A DNA stretch of 64,000 bases from Clostridium felsineum DSM 794. Lineage in GTDB: Bacteria; Bacillota; Clostridia; Clostridiales; Clostridiaceae. Each line of letters starts with the position of its first letter. Position 1 is the stretch's first letter. Position numbers and translations under genes: made by a program. The stretch covers positions 124,001 through 188,000 of the forward strand of contig NZ_CP096981.1 of NCBI RefSeq assembly GCF_002006355.2. The letters run 5' to 3'. Positions 51,782 to 61,394 of the stretch are shown here, in pieces. The notes under the pieces are model-generated. The model saw nothing but the letters and a program-made list of their open reading frames with translations, was not told the DNA's origin and did no database searches.

Positions 51782-54586
51782 ATGAGAAAGAAAAAAATAT
51801 TAAGTAGTATTCTAGTATTATCTATGGTAGTTACAGCTTCTTCTACCTTTAGCTTAAGAAATAATGTATCTAAAGCTAACTCAGTTTATGCAGCTACTTT
51901 GAATAAAGTTTCTAATAATGACAAAAGAATTAGAGTAGACCTTGCACCCTTTACCTCTGGACGTACTGACATGTTTACTAAAGGGTGGAATAATTGGGTG
52001 GTTAATAGTGGTACTTCTGCCTCTCAAACCTATAATGGTGTTACCTTTAAATTAAGTAATGGAGGAAATACAGGAAATGGTATACAATCCGGTTGGTGCA
52101 AAGGCCTTATCCAATCTTCCTTAAATAGTCCAACCCTTACTCTTGATGGTGTAACTTCTAATGCCACCTTAGGAGGAGTAATAAAGCTTGAAATATCAGG
52201 TCTCCCAGCCGGTAATCATACTCTAACTACCTGGCACAGCTTTTATGATGATGTAAAAGCCGGAAGCATGTCTCTATATGTTGATGGAAACCTTAAGGCA
52301 AGTGGTATAAAAGGACCTACCAGAGTTACAGATGACGATGCTGCTGGTAAGGCATATGTTTCCTTTAATGCAGCTGTGGGAAAAACTGTTACTGTACTTA
52401 TAAAACCAGATAATAACGGTAATTACAACAATGCTGTATTGAATGCCTTTGAAATTGACGGAGCAAACCCATTTCAAGGTATATCAAAACCAAAGCCTCA
52501 AGATGGCGATGAACATCTTCAAGGAAATACACTATCTTGGATGGCTGGCCAAGGTGCTGTAAGTCATGATGTATATTTAGGTACTGACTTTAATTCTGTA
52601 AATAATGCTAATACTAATTCTTCACTTTTTAAGGGTAATCAAAAAGGTACAAGCTATTTAGCCTCTGAACTTTCACCTATGAATACTTACTATTGGCGTA
52701 TTGATGAAAGAGATAAAAATGGAACTGTTACAAAGGGTGCTGTGATGTCCTTTAGAACTGTACATTTAGCCTTCCCAAGTGCTGAAGGTTATGGACGCTT
52801 TGCAAGAGGTGGACGTGGCGGACGTGTTATTGAGGTTACAAATCTAAATGATTCAGGCTCTGGAAGTCTTCGTGATGCTATAGAAAATCAAAAAGGACCT
52901 AGAACAATAATATTTCGAGTTGGAGGAGTTATTGCTTTAAAAAGCAGGCTTGCAGTTCCAGCAGACGGTGGAGATGTTTACGTTGCAGGACAAACAGCTC
53001 CAGGTGATGGTATTACCTTAACTCAATACGCTTTTGGTCTAGCATCCGCCGATGACGTTATTATAAGGGATGTAAGACTTAGAGTTGGTGATGTGTGCGG
53101 TCAAGCTATGGATGGAATGGGCATGGCTGGTTCAAATAATAGTATTATAGATCACTGCTCTATATCCTGGTCCATTGATGAAGGTACAAGTTCTAGAGGT
53201 GCACATAATATAAGTTTTCAAAACAATATTATTGCAGAAGCCTTAAATAATTCAAAGCATTATAATGACTCAGATCCAAATCACACTGGAACTCAAAGAC
53301 ACTCTTTTGCAGGTTCTATTAGCGGTAATATAGGAAGCTTTCATCACAATTTACTTACAAACTGTACAGGCAGAAACTGGTCACTTGCAGGAGGCTTTGA
53401 GCAGGATGGTAAGCACTATGGAGGTTACCTAGATATTACAAACAATGTAGTTTACAATTACAAGGATCGTACAACGGATGGTGGTGCACGCAGAGTTAAT
53501 TTTGTAGGCAATTACTATAAACAAGGACCTGTAAGCAATAATATGAATTTCTTCTCTATTGATGGAGATCAGCTTCATACAGGTGACATGCAAATGGCTT
53601 ATCTTTCTGGCAATAAAATGGTAACCATTGATGGAAAAACTATATTAGATCCTAATACTGACAATTGGACTAAAGCAGGTTCAGCTTATTCAACTGTTAG
53701 TCAGGTTAGAAGTAATGTACCTTTCTTTCTATCCTATGTTACAATAGAAAGTGCTGATGCGGCTTATGAAACAGTGCTTAACAATGCTGGTGCAACAAAG
53801 CCTAAGAGAGATTATCTTGACACCAGATACATTAATGAAGTTAAAAAAGGAACCTATACTTACACCGGAAGCGTGGATCATTTAAAAGGAATTATTGATT
53901 CTCAAGATGATGTAGGTGGTTATCCAAAGCTTAAAGGAGGAAATGCTCCAGTTGACTCAGATCATGATGGCATGAGTGATGAGTGGGAAATTAAACATGG
54001 TTTAAATCCAAATGATCCATCGGACGCAAATAAACTTAATCTTTCAGCTGACGGATATACTAATCTTGAAATGTATTTAGATGAACTTGCTGGTGACAAT
54101 GTTAAATATAAAAGCACTCAAACCAGTGATACTTCAGCAATTAGCATGGGTTCCTACTACAGGATTAAAAATGTTAATAGTGGTAAGTATTTAAGTGTAC
54201 CCAATAATACTTGTGGAAGTAAAATTGTTCAAACAGGAAATGTTGATTCATCAAATTCAATATGGCAGGTTATACAAGCGGATAATGGCTGCGTAAAGCT
54301 TATATCACAGGCTGGCATTGACGGAAAAGTGATCGATGTACCTGGCGCTTCAAATGACAATGGTGTGCAGCTTCAAATATGGAACAGTGCTTCTAGCTTT
54401 GTACCCTATGAAGAATTCCAGCTTAAAGACAACAAGGATGGCACCTTTGGAATTTTGACTAAATCTTCAGGCGGTACTAAAGGCTTTGACGTAAATGGAC
54501 ATAGTACTGCTGAAGGAGCTAGTATAATTCAATATAATTACAATGGAGAAGCAAATCAGAAATGGATTTTTCAAAAAATAAATTAG
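51782..54586 (+). CDS. Multidomain secreted pectate lyase with ricin-type lectin domain
   Basis: 934 residues. Signal peptide about 1-38. About 50-225 is a beta-sandwich domain; about 230-325 is FN3-like (NTLSWMAGQGAVSHDVYLGT). The PL1 lyase runs about 329-690 (AEGYGRFARGGRGGRVIEVT, NLNDSGSGSLRDAI, IIDHCSISWSIDEG). Near 724 is a calcium-type DSDHDGMSDEWEIKHGLNP repeat, and 786-934 is a ricin-B/CBM13 trefoil ending NQKWIF. Extracellular pectin cleavage with two binding modules. GGAGG sits 8 bases before the ATG. Confidence 0.9.
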   Translation: MRKKKILSSILVLSMVVTASSTFSLRNNVSKANSVYAATLNKVSNNDKRIRVDLAPFTSGRTDMFTKGWNNWVVNSGTSASQTYNGVTFKLSNGGNTGNGIQSGWCKGLIQSSLNSPTLTLDGVTSNATLGGVIKLEISGLPAGNHTLTTWHSFYDDVKAGSMSLYVDGNLKASGIKGPTRVTDDDAAGKAYVSFNAAVGKTVTVLIKPDNNGNYNNAVLNAFEIDGANPFQGISKPKPQDGDEHLQGNTLSWMAGQGAVSHDVYLGTDFNSVNNANTNSSLFKGNQKGTSYLASELSPMNTYYWRIDERDKNGTVTKGAVMSFRTVHLAFPSAEGYGRFARGGRGGRVIEVTNLNDSGSGSLRDAIENQKGPRTIIFRVGGVIALKSRLAVPADGGDVYVAGQTAPGDGITLTQYAFGLASADDVIIRDVRLRVGDVCGQAMDGMGMAGSNNSIIDHCSISWSIDEGTSSRGAHNISFQNNIIAEALNNSKHYNDSDPNHTGTQRHSFAGSISGNIGSFHHNLLTNCTGRNWSLAGGFEQDGKHYGGYLDITNNVVYNYKDRTTDGGARRVNFVGNYYKQGPVSNNMNFFSIDGDQLHTGDMQMAYLSGNKMVTIDGKTILDPNTDNWTKAGSAYSTVSQVRSNVPFFLSYVTIESADAAYETVLNNAGATKPKRDYLDTRYINEVKKGTYTYTGSVDHLKGIIDSQDDVGGYPKLKGGNAPVDSDHDGMSDEWEIKHGLNPNDPSDANKLNLSADGYTNLEMYLDELAGDNVKYKSTQTSDTSAISMGSYYRIKNVNSGKYLSVPNNTCGSKIVQTGNVDSSNSIWQVIQADNGCVKLISQAGIDGKVIDVPGASNDNGVQLQIWNSASSFVPYEEFQLKDNKDGTFGILTKSSGGTKGFDVNGHSTAEGASIIQYNYNGEANQKWIFQKIN

Positions 54587-54617
54587 TAGTACAAGTAAAT
54601 ATCTAAGATTTAAAAAA

Positions 54618-54657
54618 CAAAACCACTATAATAAAACTTTAAAATAGTGGTTTTGTC
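54618..54657 (+). terminator. Terminator of the pectate lyase operon
   Basis: AAAACCACTA pairs with TAGTGGTTTT around an A/T-rich loop, then T-rich sequence. Confidence 0.75.
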
Positions 54658-54734
54658 ACAATTTACTTAATAATACAAAAATGGTATAATATATAATAAT
54701 ATTTATTTTAAAATTACAAAAAGGACACTATATT

Positions 54735-55991
54735 ATGAATAATAGAAATATACAATTATATGTATTAGCACGATTCATTTCCTTAATAGGCACAGGAATT
54801 CAAACAATAGCTGTACCACTTTTTATATTAGATTTAACAGGCTCAGGTACTGCAATGGGTATTTTTTCTGTATTGACAATCTTACCAGCAATTTTTACAG
54901 CTGTCTTATCAGGAATTATTGGAGATAGAAAAAATAGGAAATATGTAATGATAGCTATGGACTTAGCCAGAGGAATGCTAATATTTATTCTAGCTTTACT
55001 TGCCACAATTAATTATTTTAATATATACATACTGTTCATCATGCAAATATTTTTATCTATAATGGACGAAACCTTCAGTGGATCTTCAATAGGATTAATG
55101 CCCGAACTTATAGACAATACTGTGTTATTACAAGCAAATTCCCTTAAAGAAGGCTTTGATGCAGTGGCTACAATTATAGGACCTGCACTAGGTGGAGTTC
55201 TTTATGGATTATTTGGAATAAAAATAATATTTTACATCAATAGTGTTTCATTTATGCTTTCTGCCATATTATCTTATTTTATAATCTATAAAAGTAATTT
55301 AGTTAAAAAAGAAAAATTAAGTACAAAAATATTTTTAAGAGAAATCTCAGAAGTCCTAAAATTTTTATTTAGAAAGAAAGGATTATTTCAGCTGTCACTT
55401 TTTGCTATGCTGTCTAACTTTTTACTTGTTCCATTATTTGATTTAATTATGCCTTATGCACTAAAAAAAGGAATACATTTTAGTTCTCAACAATACGGAT
55501 ATATTACATGTTTCTTTACAGTAGGGCTCCTTTTGGGAAATGTGGCAATTTCTCTTTATTTAAAAAAATTCAGATTAAAGCTTCTTATGAAGATTGGACT
55601 AATTTTCGAAAGCTTTATAACAATTGTTATGTGTCTACTTTTTTTACCTATAATAACACTTTTTTTTAAAGGTTCAATAATCTATTTATTTATAGTTATG
55701 TGCATATCTTATATGTTAATTGGATTTTTTAATGCTATTTTAAATACTCCTATTTCAACAAATCTTCAAAAATTAGTTTCTAATGACCTACGTTCTAGAT
55801 TTTTCTCAATATTTGGCTTATTAACTCAAGTAGCTATACCCATAGGTTCTTTTATCCTTGGCTTTACTCTTGATAAAATCAAATACTATGATTTGCTAAT
55901 TGCTATAAGCTTAATTATAGCTATAATTTCATTAATATTTTTAATAAAAGCTTGTGATGAAGCATATGAAGCTGAAATTATTACAAAATAA
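54735..55991 (+). CDS. MFS-family exporter
   Basis: 418 residues with 12 predicted membrane helices. LTGSGTAMGIFSVLTILPAI and SGIIGDRKNRKYVMIAMDLA (motif A region) place it in the MFS_3 group with macrolide and enterobactin exporters. Convergent with the radical-SAM gene, 29 bases apart. It could export the modified peptide, but this rests on proximity only; a drug-efflux role is equally possible. Confidence 0.85.
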   Translation: MNNRNIQLYVLARFISLIGTGIQTIAVPLFILDLTGSGTAMGIFSVLTILPAIFTAVLSGIIGDRKNRKYVMIAMDLARGMLIFILALLATINYFNIYILFIMQIFLSIMDETFSGSSIGLMPELIDNTVLLQANSLKEGFDAVATIIGPALGGVLYGLFGIKIIFYINSVSFMLSAILSYFIIYKSNLVKKEKLSTKIFLREISEVLKFLFRKKGLFQLSLFAMLSNFLLVPLFDLIMPYALKKGIHFSSQQYGYITCFFTVGLLLGNVAISLYLKKFRLKLLMKIGLIFESFITIVMCLLFLPIITLFFKGSIIYLFIVMCISYMLIGFFNAILNTPISTNLQKLVSNDLRSRFFSIFGLLTQVAIPIGSFILGFTLDKIKYYDLLIAISLIIAIISLIFLIKACDEAYEAEIITK

Positions 55992-56020
55992 GCTAGTACT
56001 ACTGTTGTAATTTACTCACT

Positions 56021-57517
56021 TCAAATATTACCTATACCCTTAACACTATTATTTTCAATTATAAAATTTATTAAATCATCATATTGTTTTCTTCTGCAAA
56101 CAGGCCTATTTATTAAATCTTTTTTTATTTTGTTTTCCATAAAACAATTTCCTTTGCATATTACAAAATATCTGCACCACTTACATTTTTCTGTTAAATC
56201 ATTAGTTTTATTTTCATATAAACTATCAAGCTTAAACCTGTCTATATGTTCAATAATCATATCTTTATTTCCCATTGCTTCATTACAGTGGTATATGCTT
56301 CCATTGAAGTCTATTACTATATTATTATAATAATCACAGTAGTTATCACTGTAATATTCATTTTTACAATAAAAACTAGGATTTATAAATCTATTTATAA
56401 TTTCATCATTATAAAGAACTAAAATATTACTACTCTTATTGTTCTTTGCTAATTCATACAACTTTTTAAAACTTATTGGTTCATAAAGTGGATTCTTCTT
56501 TTCTTCAACTCTGTGATATTCTATAACTAACTTTTGCGTATTTTCCCTGAAAATTTCATTTAAATATTTTATTAAATCTGCTTGGCAAGATATATTTTTA
56601 TCATCTAAATTTATCCTGATTTTAACGGTAAAATTATTCTTAATTAATGTTTCAATATTTTTTATAATAATTGTAAAGGAATTTGAACCAAACCTTCTTC
56701 TTTTATTATGTATATCTTCTGTACCATCTAAAGTAATTATGAAATCATTAATTTTTTCTCTAAATTCCAAAAATAATTCCTTGTATCTATCAATATTTGT
56801 ACCATTAGTTATAATATCAAACTTAGTTCTCTTTAACTCATTATTAAATAAAGCCTGAATACAATTATAGTTTTCATCTAAGAGTGGCTCCCCCCCATAT
56901 AGAACAATAGTTTGATTATACCGACTATCTATATCCTTTACTAAATTCAAAATCTTATTGAAAGTATCTTGGCTTATATGATTTTTATTCACATGACTTT
57001 CAAAACAATATACACACTGCATATTGCAGTTATATGAAAAAATTATATAAACACGTTTATCTTTAATTTCCTTATTATTAATGGATTCCTTATTTGTTTT
57101 GTATTGCAAGTAATTTTTAATTAATAAATCTGTTATACTACTCTCTGATAAACTTAAGTCTTTAGCTTTTAATTTTTTATAATCATTTTCACTTAATTCA
57201 TTTATGTTTCCATATTTAAAATTTACTATGTAAAACTTATTTTCATATTTAAATATATTTGTATCTTTAGAGATTATTAGCTCTTTGATTCCATAAGTAC
57301 ATTCTTTTATTAAACCTATTTTATAGAGTATTAAAAATTTCCTTTTAAATCTATCCTCTAAATTAAATTTACCTCTTGATATTAGTAATTTAAATATTTC
57401 AAGGTTATCACCTTTTAATTCATAAAATTTGTTTTTATAAACTAATATTCTCTCATCAATTTTATTAAATACAATGCCATCATTAACCTCATAGAATGTA
57501 TTATTATAATTAATCAT
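56021..57517 (-). CDS. Radical SAM/SPASM peptide-modifying enzyme with N-terminal PqqD-like region
   Basis: 498 residues. The radical SAM cluster motif CNMQCVYC supplies C164, C168 and C171, and YGGEPL (207-212) follows. The SPASM domain matches CX9-15GX4C-CX2CX5CX3C-C exactly: C394, G406, C411, C445, C448, C454, C458, C474, giving two auxiliary 4Fe-4S clusters. Residues 1-75 (MINYNNTFYEVNDGIVFNKI onward) resemble a PqqD-like leader-recognition domain. Such enzymes make thioether or carbon cross-links in ribosomal peptides; some instead are sulfatase maturases, but no sulfatase is present here. AAGGGG precedes the ATG, and promoter 57570-57598 serves it. Confidence 0.88.
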   Translation of the reverse strand: MINYNNTFYEVNDGIVFNKIDERILVYKNKFYELKGDNLEIFKLLISRGKFNLEDRFKRKFLILYKIGLIKECTYGIKELIISKDTNIFKYENKFYIVNFKYGNINELSENDYKKLKAKDLSLSESSITDLLIKNYLQYKTNKESINNKEIKDKRVYIIFSYNCNMQCVYCFESHVNKNHISQDTFNKILNLVKDIDSRYNQTIVLYGGEPLLDENYNCIQALFNNELKRTKFDIITNGTNIDRYKELFLEFREKINDFIITLDGTEDIHNKRRRFGSNSFTIIIKNIETLIKNNFTVKIRINLDDKNISCQADLIKYLNEIFRENTQKLVIEYHRVEEKKNPLYEPISFKKLYELAKNNKSSNILVLYNDEIINRFINPSFYCKNEYYSDNYCDYYNNIVIDFNGSIYHCNEAMGNKDMIIEHIDRFKLDSLYENKTNDLTEKCKWCRYFVICKGNCFMENKIKKDLINRPVCRRKQYDDLINFIIENNSVKGIGNI

Positions 57518-57569
57518 GTAATCTACCCCTTATGACTGAAATTTTATTGAATTTTATTACATTTTTTAT

Positions 57570-57598
57570 ATATTATCACAACAATTTTTTCAAGTCAA
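57570..57598 (-). promoter_or_regulatory. Promoter of the radical-SAM gene
   Basis: On the minus strand TTGACT (57598-57593) and TAATAT (57575-57570) have a 17-base spacer, about 55 bases before the start codon. Confidence 0.65.
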
Positions 57599-57622
57599 TT
57601 TACAAATTGCCAAAAACCTGAT

Positions 57623-57637
57623 TTGATAATATATCAA
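57623..57637. promoter_or_regulatory. Palindrome in the divergent maturase/peptide intergenic region
   Basis: TTGATA-ATA-TATCAA, a perfect 15-base dyad located between the two divergent starts; a possible shared regulator site. Confidence 0.4.
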
Positions 57638-57804
57638 GAGATATCTTTTAAAATTGGTAGTTCTTTAAATAAAATCCAAATTTATTATTATAATATTAAT
57701 GCAAAAGCTTATTTTCAGCATTTTACTTTTGCTACAATATCAAATAAAATAAATGTATAAAATTTAATTTTTTACTCAATTGTAAAAATAAGGAGGAGAA
57801 TGAA

Positions 57805-57918
57805 ATGATAGAAAATGAAATTAAAAATTTAAACATATCTTGTGAGGAAATAATTGCTTTAGAGGCAGCAGAAGAAAACTCACGTATGAGAGGACCCGTT
57901 ATCATTAAATGTAAATAA
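57805..57918 (+). CDS. Putative RiPP precursor peptide, 37 residues
   Basis: ATG at 57805 lies 6 bases after AGGAGGAG, one of the strongest ribosome binding sites in the window. The peptide reads MIENEIKNLNISCEEIIALE, then AAEENSRMRGPVIIKCK. The first 25 residues are acidic and helical like a leader; the last 12 are basic and carry a cysteine (C36), with another at C13. It is divergent from a radical-SAM/SPASM maturase and ends at its own terminator. This is the setting of RiPP precursors. I do not recognise the family. That it is a substrate of the enzyme is inferred. Confidence 0.65.
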   Translation: MIENEIKNLNISCEEIIALEAAEENSRMRGPVIIKCK

Positions 57919-57928
57919 TAAATATAAA

Positions 57929-58013
57929 GCTTAAAACTAAAATAGGAAATAAATTAATAAAATCGTTAAACATCACAATTTTATCAACCTATTTCCCGTT
58001 TTAGTTTTTACTG
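57929..58013. terminator. Bidirectional terminator after the peptide gene
   Basis: AAAACTAAAATAGGAAATA pairs with TATTTCCCGTTTTAGTTTT (one mismatch, one G-U) across a long loop. It also serves the convergent RND gene. Confidence 0.65.
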
Positions 58014-58039
58014 CATATAAAACACATCTGTATTAGCTT

Positions 58040-61000
58040 CTAATTAAAATTACTTACCTTTCGATTAGAATCTATGTCCGACTCCATATCATCCTTTTCC
58101 TTACTAAATCTTTTCATTATACTTGACTTTATAGAAATCATAGCAGGTATAAATATTGGTAAAAATACTGTGCAAAGTAGTATAATTCCCAGTATAACTG
58201 TCAATGATAATTCCATTAATGTAGGAACGCCTGAAGGGTACATAGCTGCAAAGGTTCCAGATAAAATAATTCCTGCTGAAGAAATAACTCCACCCACGCT
58301 TTTAGCAGCACTCACTATAGCTTCCGTTAATGTCAAATCAGAATTTTCTCTATATCTCATTACAAGAAATATGCTGTAATCTACTCCCAGTGAAATAATC
58401 ATAATAAACGAGAAAAATGGTACATTCCAGCTTAATTCTCCTTTTCCTAAAACATTATTAAATAGTAAACCTGATATTGAAATAGCAATATAATAGGATA
58501 CTACCAAAGAAGCCATTATAAATACAGACATCCACGAATCTCTTGTAACAATTAAAAGAACAATAAATATACCACAAATCATGATTATACTTGACTTATT
58601 AAAGTCCTTTTGAGACATAGTTTTAAGATCATTATTCATCTGTGATATTCCAGATATTCCCCACTTAGAGTTCTTTAAGGTTGAAGTTTTCATTTTGGCT
58701 GCAACTACACTATTTATTTTATCCGTTATTTTCATAGCATCTTGTGAATATGGATCTATACTTAAAGTAACATTTATTTCTGTTATTTTTCTATTCTTTG
58801 ACATATACATATCCATTGATTTACTAAAGTCTGAGCTATTAATTTTGTCCTGAGGAATAAAGAAGGTTTCTGAGCTCTTAGACTTTTGTAATTTATCAAT
58901 ATACGAATTTGCATCATTTAAACCTGTTGAAATATCTGTTAAACCTTTTTGTGCTGTTGAAAGTCCATCTGTCAATTGTTTTGTCTTATCGGAAATTCCA
59001 CTTATTCCATTTATAAGTTGATTTTGACCATCCTGAAGCTGTTTAGAACCTGCATCTAATTGTACCATTGCATTAGCTATCTTATTTTGACCATCTGCTG
59101 CCTGAGCTAATTTATCTGCCATAGTCAAGCTTCCTGCTCTTAAGGTACTTGAACCTGATTTCATAGCTGCAATACCCTTTTGCGCTTGGCTAAGTCCATT
59201 GTTAGCCTTTTCTAAAGAACCATTAGCTTCATCTAAGCCTGCCTTTAATTTTGTAATAGCATCAACCATATCTTGTAATTTTGAGTTTAATTGAAGGGAA
59301 GTTCCCTGCATAGTAAGAAAGGTTGAATCTGACTTTAGTTCAGGATATTTTACTGCAAGCTGATTTTGCATATAAACAACATTGCCAAATGCAGCTTGGA
59401 AAGTTTTAACCTGTGGAAGGAGACCCTCTAACCCTGCTCCGACTTGATTATATCCTTTGCCTATAGCTGCATATGCATTTTGCAAATCATTAACAGAGCT
59501 TTGAAGCTTTCCTATAGAATCATCAAGAGTTTGAATACCACTAGATAAATCCTTTGAGCCTTCAGCTCCACTATTCATACCATTCTTTAGTTCATTAGTA
59601 GCTTTATTTATTAAGTCCATATTTGATGTCAAATCACTTGCACCCTTTTGAAGCTTTTCAAGTGATGATGTATCTACCTTCGCTCCTTTTAACTTAGAGG
59701 CAGCATCTCCTAAACCATTATTTATTTTATTAACACCACCATTTGCATCTTTTAATCCACTATTTAAAGAAGAAGCCTGATCTTTAACATATAAATCCTT
59801 TATCTTTTCTCCTTTAGGCTGGGTTACACTACATACTTCCTTAACTCCTTTAACCGATTTAATTGCTTCTGTAATTCCGTCTATTTCAGATAAAGTATAC
59901 TGATTATCTAACCTGTAGTTATTTTCTATAGCTATATTTACAGGTAGTGCTTTTCCAACACCAAAATGCTCTGATACAATATTAAAGCCTTTTACAGATG
60001 GATAATCTGAAGCTATTTCCTTCAAATTGTTATAAGAAAGACTTGATGTGTAAAAATAACTCAAACCACATACTGCTAGTACAAGAATCAAAGCTAAATA
60101 TGGATATCTGGTTGAAACGGTAGCTGCTTTTTCCCATATCTTACTATTAGAATGTCCAGCTGATTTAAAAGGCGACCAAAAAAGATGTCTTCCAAACAAC
60201 TTCATAAGTGTTGGTAAAAATGTAAAAATCATAACTATTAAAACTGCCACACCAACTGCCACGGCTGATGCTGACTGATATATCTTAAATTGCGAAGCCA
60301 TAAGACAAGTAAAACCAATAAGTATTGTAAGTGAACTTAAAATTACGGTTTTCCCTGCCGTCTTGTAAGTTGAGATTATAGCAGAATTTTTATCAAGTCC
60401 ATTATTAAGCTCCTCTTTAAACCTTGTCAAAAGCAGCATAGTGTAATCTGTTCCTATTCCAAATAAAACAATTACTAAAAATACATTTGTAAAATTCGAT
60501 ATAGAAAAATTGAATTTATCAACTAGCTGTAATACAATACCTAAAGAGGTTAAATAACTTAAACCAACTGTTGCAAGTGTAGCAAAGGGAGTTACCGGTG
60601 ATTTAAAAACTACAATTAGTATAGCTACAATTAAAAAAATAGTTATTAACTCTGTTTTTTTAACCCCAGCTTCTATAGTTTTTGAAAAATCCTCTGTTAT
60701 AAAATCCGAACCTGTAGAATAGCTTTCTACTTTATCCGTTTTCATAACCTTTGTGATTTCATTTCTAATAGCTTCTGTTGTACGTCCCTTTTGTTTTACA
60801 CTTATAGGTACAAGCAATGTGGTTTTATCCTTAGAAATCACCTGATCTTCAATATCCTTATTTGTAAATACATTGAGCACTGTTTTTACGTTGTATTTAT
60901 TTTTATTCTCTTCTAATTTGGTTACCTTTCCTTTTATTTCATTTAAAGCACTGTCCGTAAGTTTCTTATCGCTGTGATATACCATTATTACATCTAGAAC

Positions 61001-61201
61001 TTTGTCATTGCCCTTAACATCATCTAACTTGTTGAGTATGTTCTGTGCAACTGAATATGAATATTCCTTACCAATAGTTATCTGTCCTTTATCCCTTACA
61101 AGCCTACCCATGTCTGGCATAGTGAATAAAATGATTGTGATCACAATGGCCCAAAAAATAATTGATAAATAACTTTTATTAATCAATTTATTCAACTTCA
61201 T
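58040..61201 (-). CDS. MMPL/RND-family membrane transporter
   Basis: About 1053 residues. Two repeats each have one helix, a large extracellular loop and five further helices. VFGIGTDYTMLLLTRFKEEL and SLGVDYSIFLVMRYRENSDL are the paired RND helix-4 motifs. The first extracellular loop is expanded by coiled-coil-like repeats (about 500-800, GLKDANGGVNKINNGLGDAA), as in YhgE/YdfJ-type proteins. It exports lipids or drugs. I place the start at ATG 61201, just after AAGGG; an ATG ten codons earlier lacks a site. The TetR gene diverges. Confidence 0.85.
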   Translation of the reverse strand: MKLNKLINKSYLSIIFWAIVITIILFTMPDMGRLVRDKGQITIGKEYSYSVAQNILNKLDDVKGNDKVLDVIMVYHSDKKLTDSALNEIKGKVTKLEENKNKYNVKTVLNVFTNKDIEDQVISKDKTTLLVPISVKQKGRTTEAIRNEITKVMKTDKVESYSTGSDFITEDFSKTIEAGVKKTELITIFLIVAILIVVFKSPVTPFATLATVGLSYLTSLGIVLQLVDKFNFSISNFTNVFLVIVLFGIGTDYTMLLLTRFKEELNNGLDKNSAIISTYKTAGKTVILSSLTILIGFTCLMASQFKIYQSASAVAVGVAVLIVMIFTFLPTLMKLFGRHLFWSPFKSAGHSNSKIWEKAATVSTRYPYLALILVLAVCGLSYFYTSSLSYNNLKEIASDYPSVKGFNIVSEHFGVGKALPVNIAIENNYRLDNQYTLSEIDGITEAIKSVKGVKEVCSVTQPKGEKIKDLYVKDQASSLNSGLKDANGGVNKINNGLGDAASKLKGAKVDTSSLEKLQKGASDLTSNMDLINKATNELKNGMNSGAEGSKDLSSGIQTLDDSIGKLQSSVNDLQNAYAAIGKGYNQVGAGLEGLLPQVKTFQAAFGNVVYMQNQLAVKYPELKSDSTFLTMQGTSLQLNSKLQDMVDAITKLKAGLDEANGSLEKANNGLSQAQKGIAAMKSGSSTLRAGSLTMADKLAQAADGQNKIANAMVQLDAGSKQLQDGQNQLINGISGISDKTKQLTDGLSTAQKGLTDISTGLNDANSYIDKLQKSKSSETFFIPQDKINSSDFSKSMDMYMSKNRKITEINVTLSIDPYSQDAMKITDKINSVVAAKMKTSTLKNSKWGISGISQMNNDLKTMSQKDFNKSSIIMICGIFIVLLIVTRDSWMSVFIMASLVVSYYIAISISGLLFNNVLGKGELSWNVPFFSFIMIISLGVDYSIFLVMRYRENSDLTLTEAIVSAAKSVGGVISSAGIILSGTFAAMYPSGVPTLMELSLTVILGIILLCTVFLPIFIPAMISIKSSIMKRFSKEKDDMESDIDSNRKVSNFN

Positions 61202-61250
61202 CAATCCCTTCAAAAACATTATTTTCATCAAAATTATAACTTAAGTTAAA

Positions 61251-61288
61251 ATAATACATGTGTTGAACTTTGATTATACATGTATTAT
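61251..61288. promoter_or_regulatory. TetR operator candidate
   Basis: ATAATACATGT (61251-61261) and ACATGTATTAT (61278-61288) are perfect 11-base arms with a 16-base spacer, between the divergent RND and TetR genes. Confidence 0.6.
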
Positions 61289-61394
61289 AATAATTTTGAA
61301 TGCTATAAACAATAATCAATTTTTAAAGTTATGTTTAAAATTATATAAATTAAAGTATTTTTGTTCGATTTTAATATATATTTAAGGAGATTTT

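Noticed and set aside
56021..57517. Anaerobic sulfatase-maturing enzyme
   Set aside because: The cysteine pattern would allow it, but no sulfatase gene is present and the PqqD-like N-terminus plus adjacent peptide ORF favour peptide modification.
57519..57800. A second precursor-peptide ORF between the maturase and peptide gene
   Set aside because: I looked for short ORFs with ribosome binding sites here and found none; only promoter-like sequence and one dyad.
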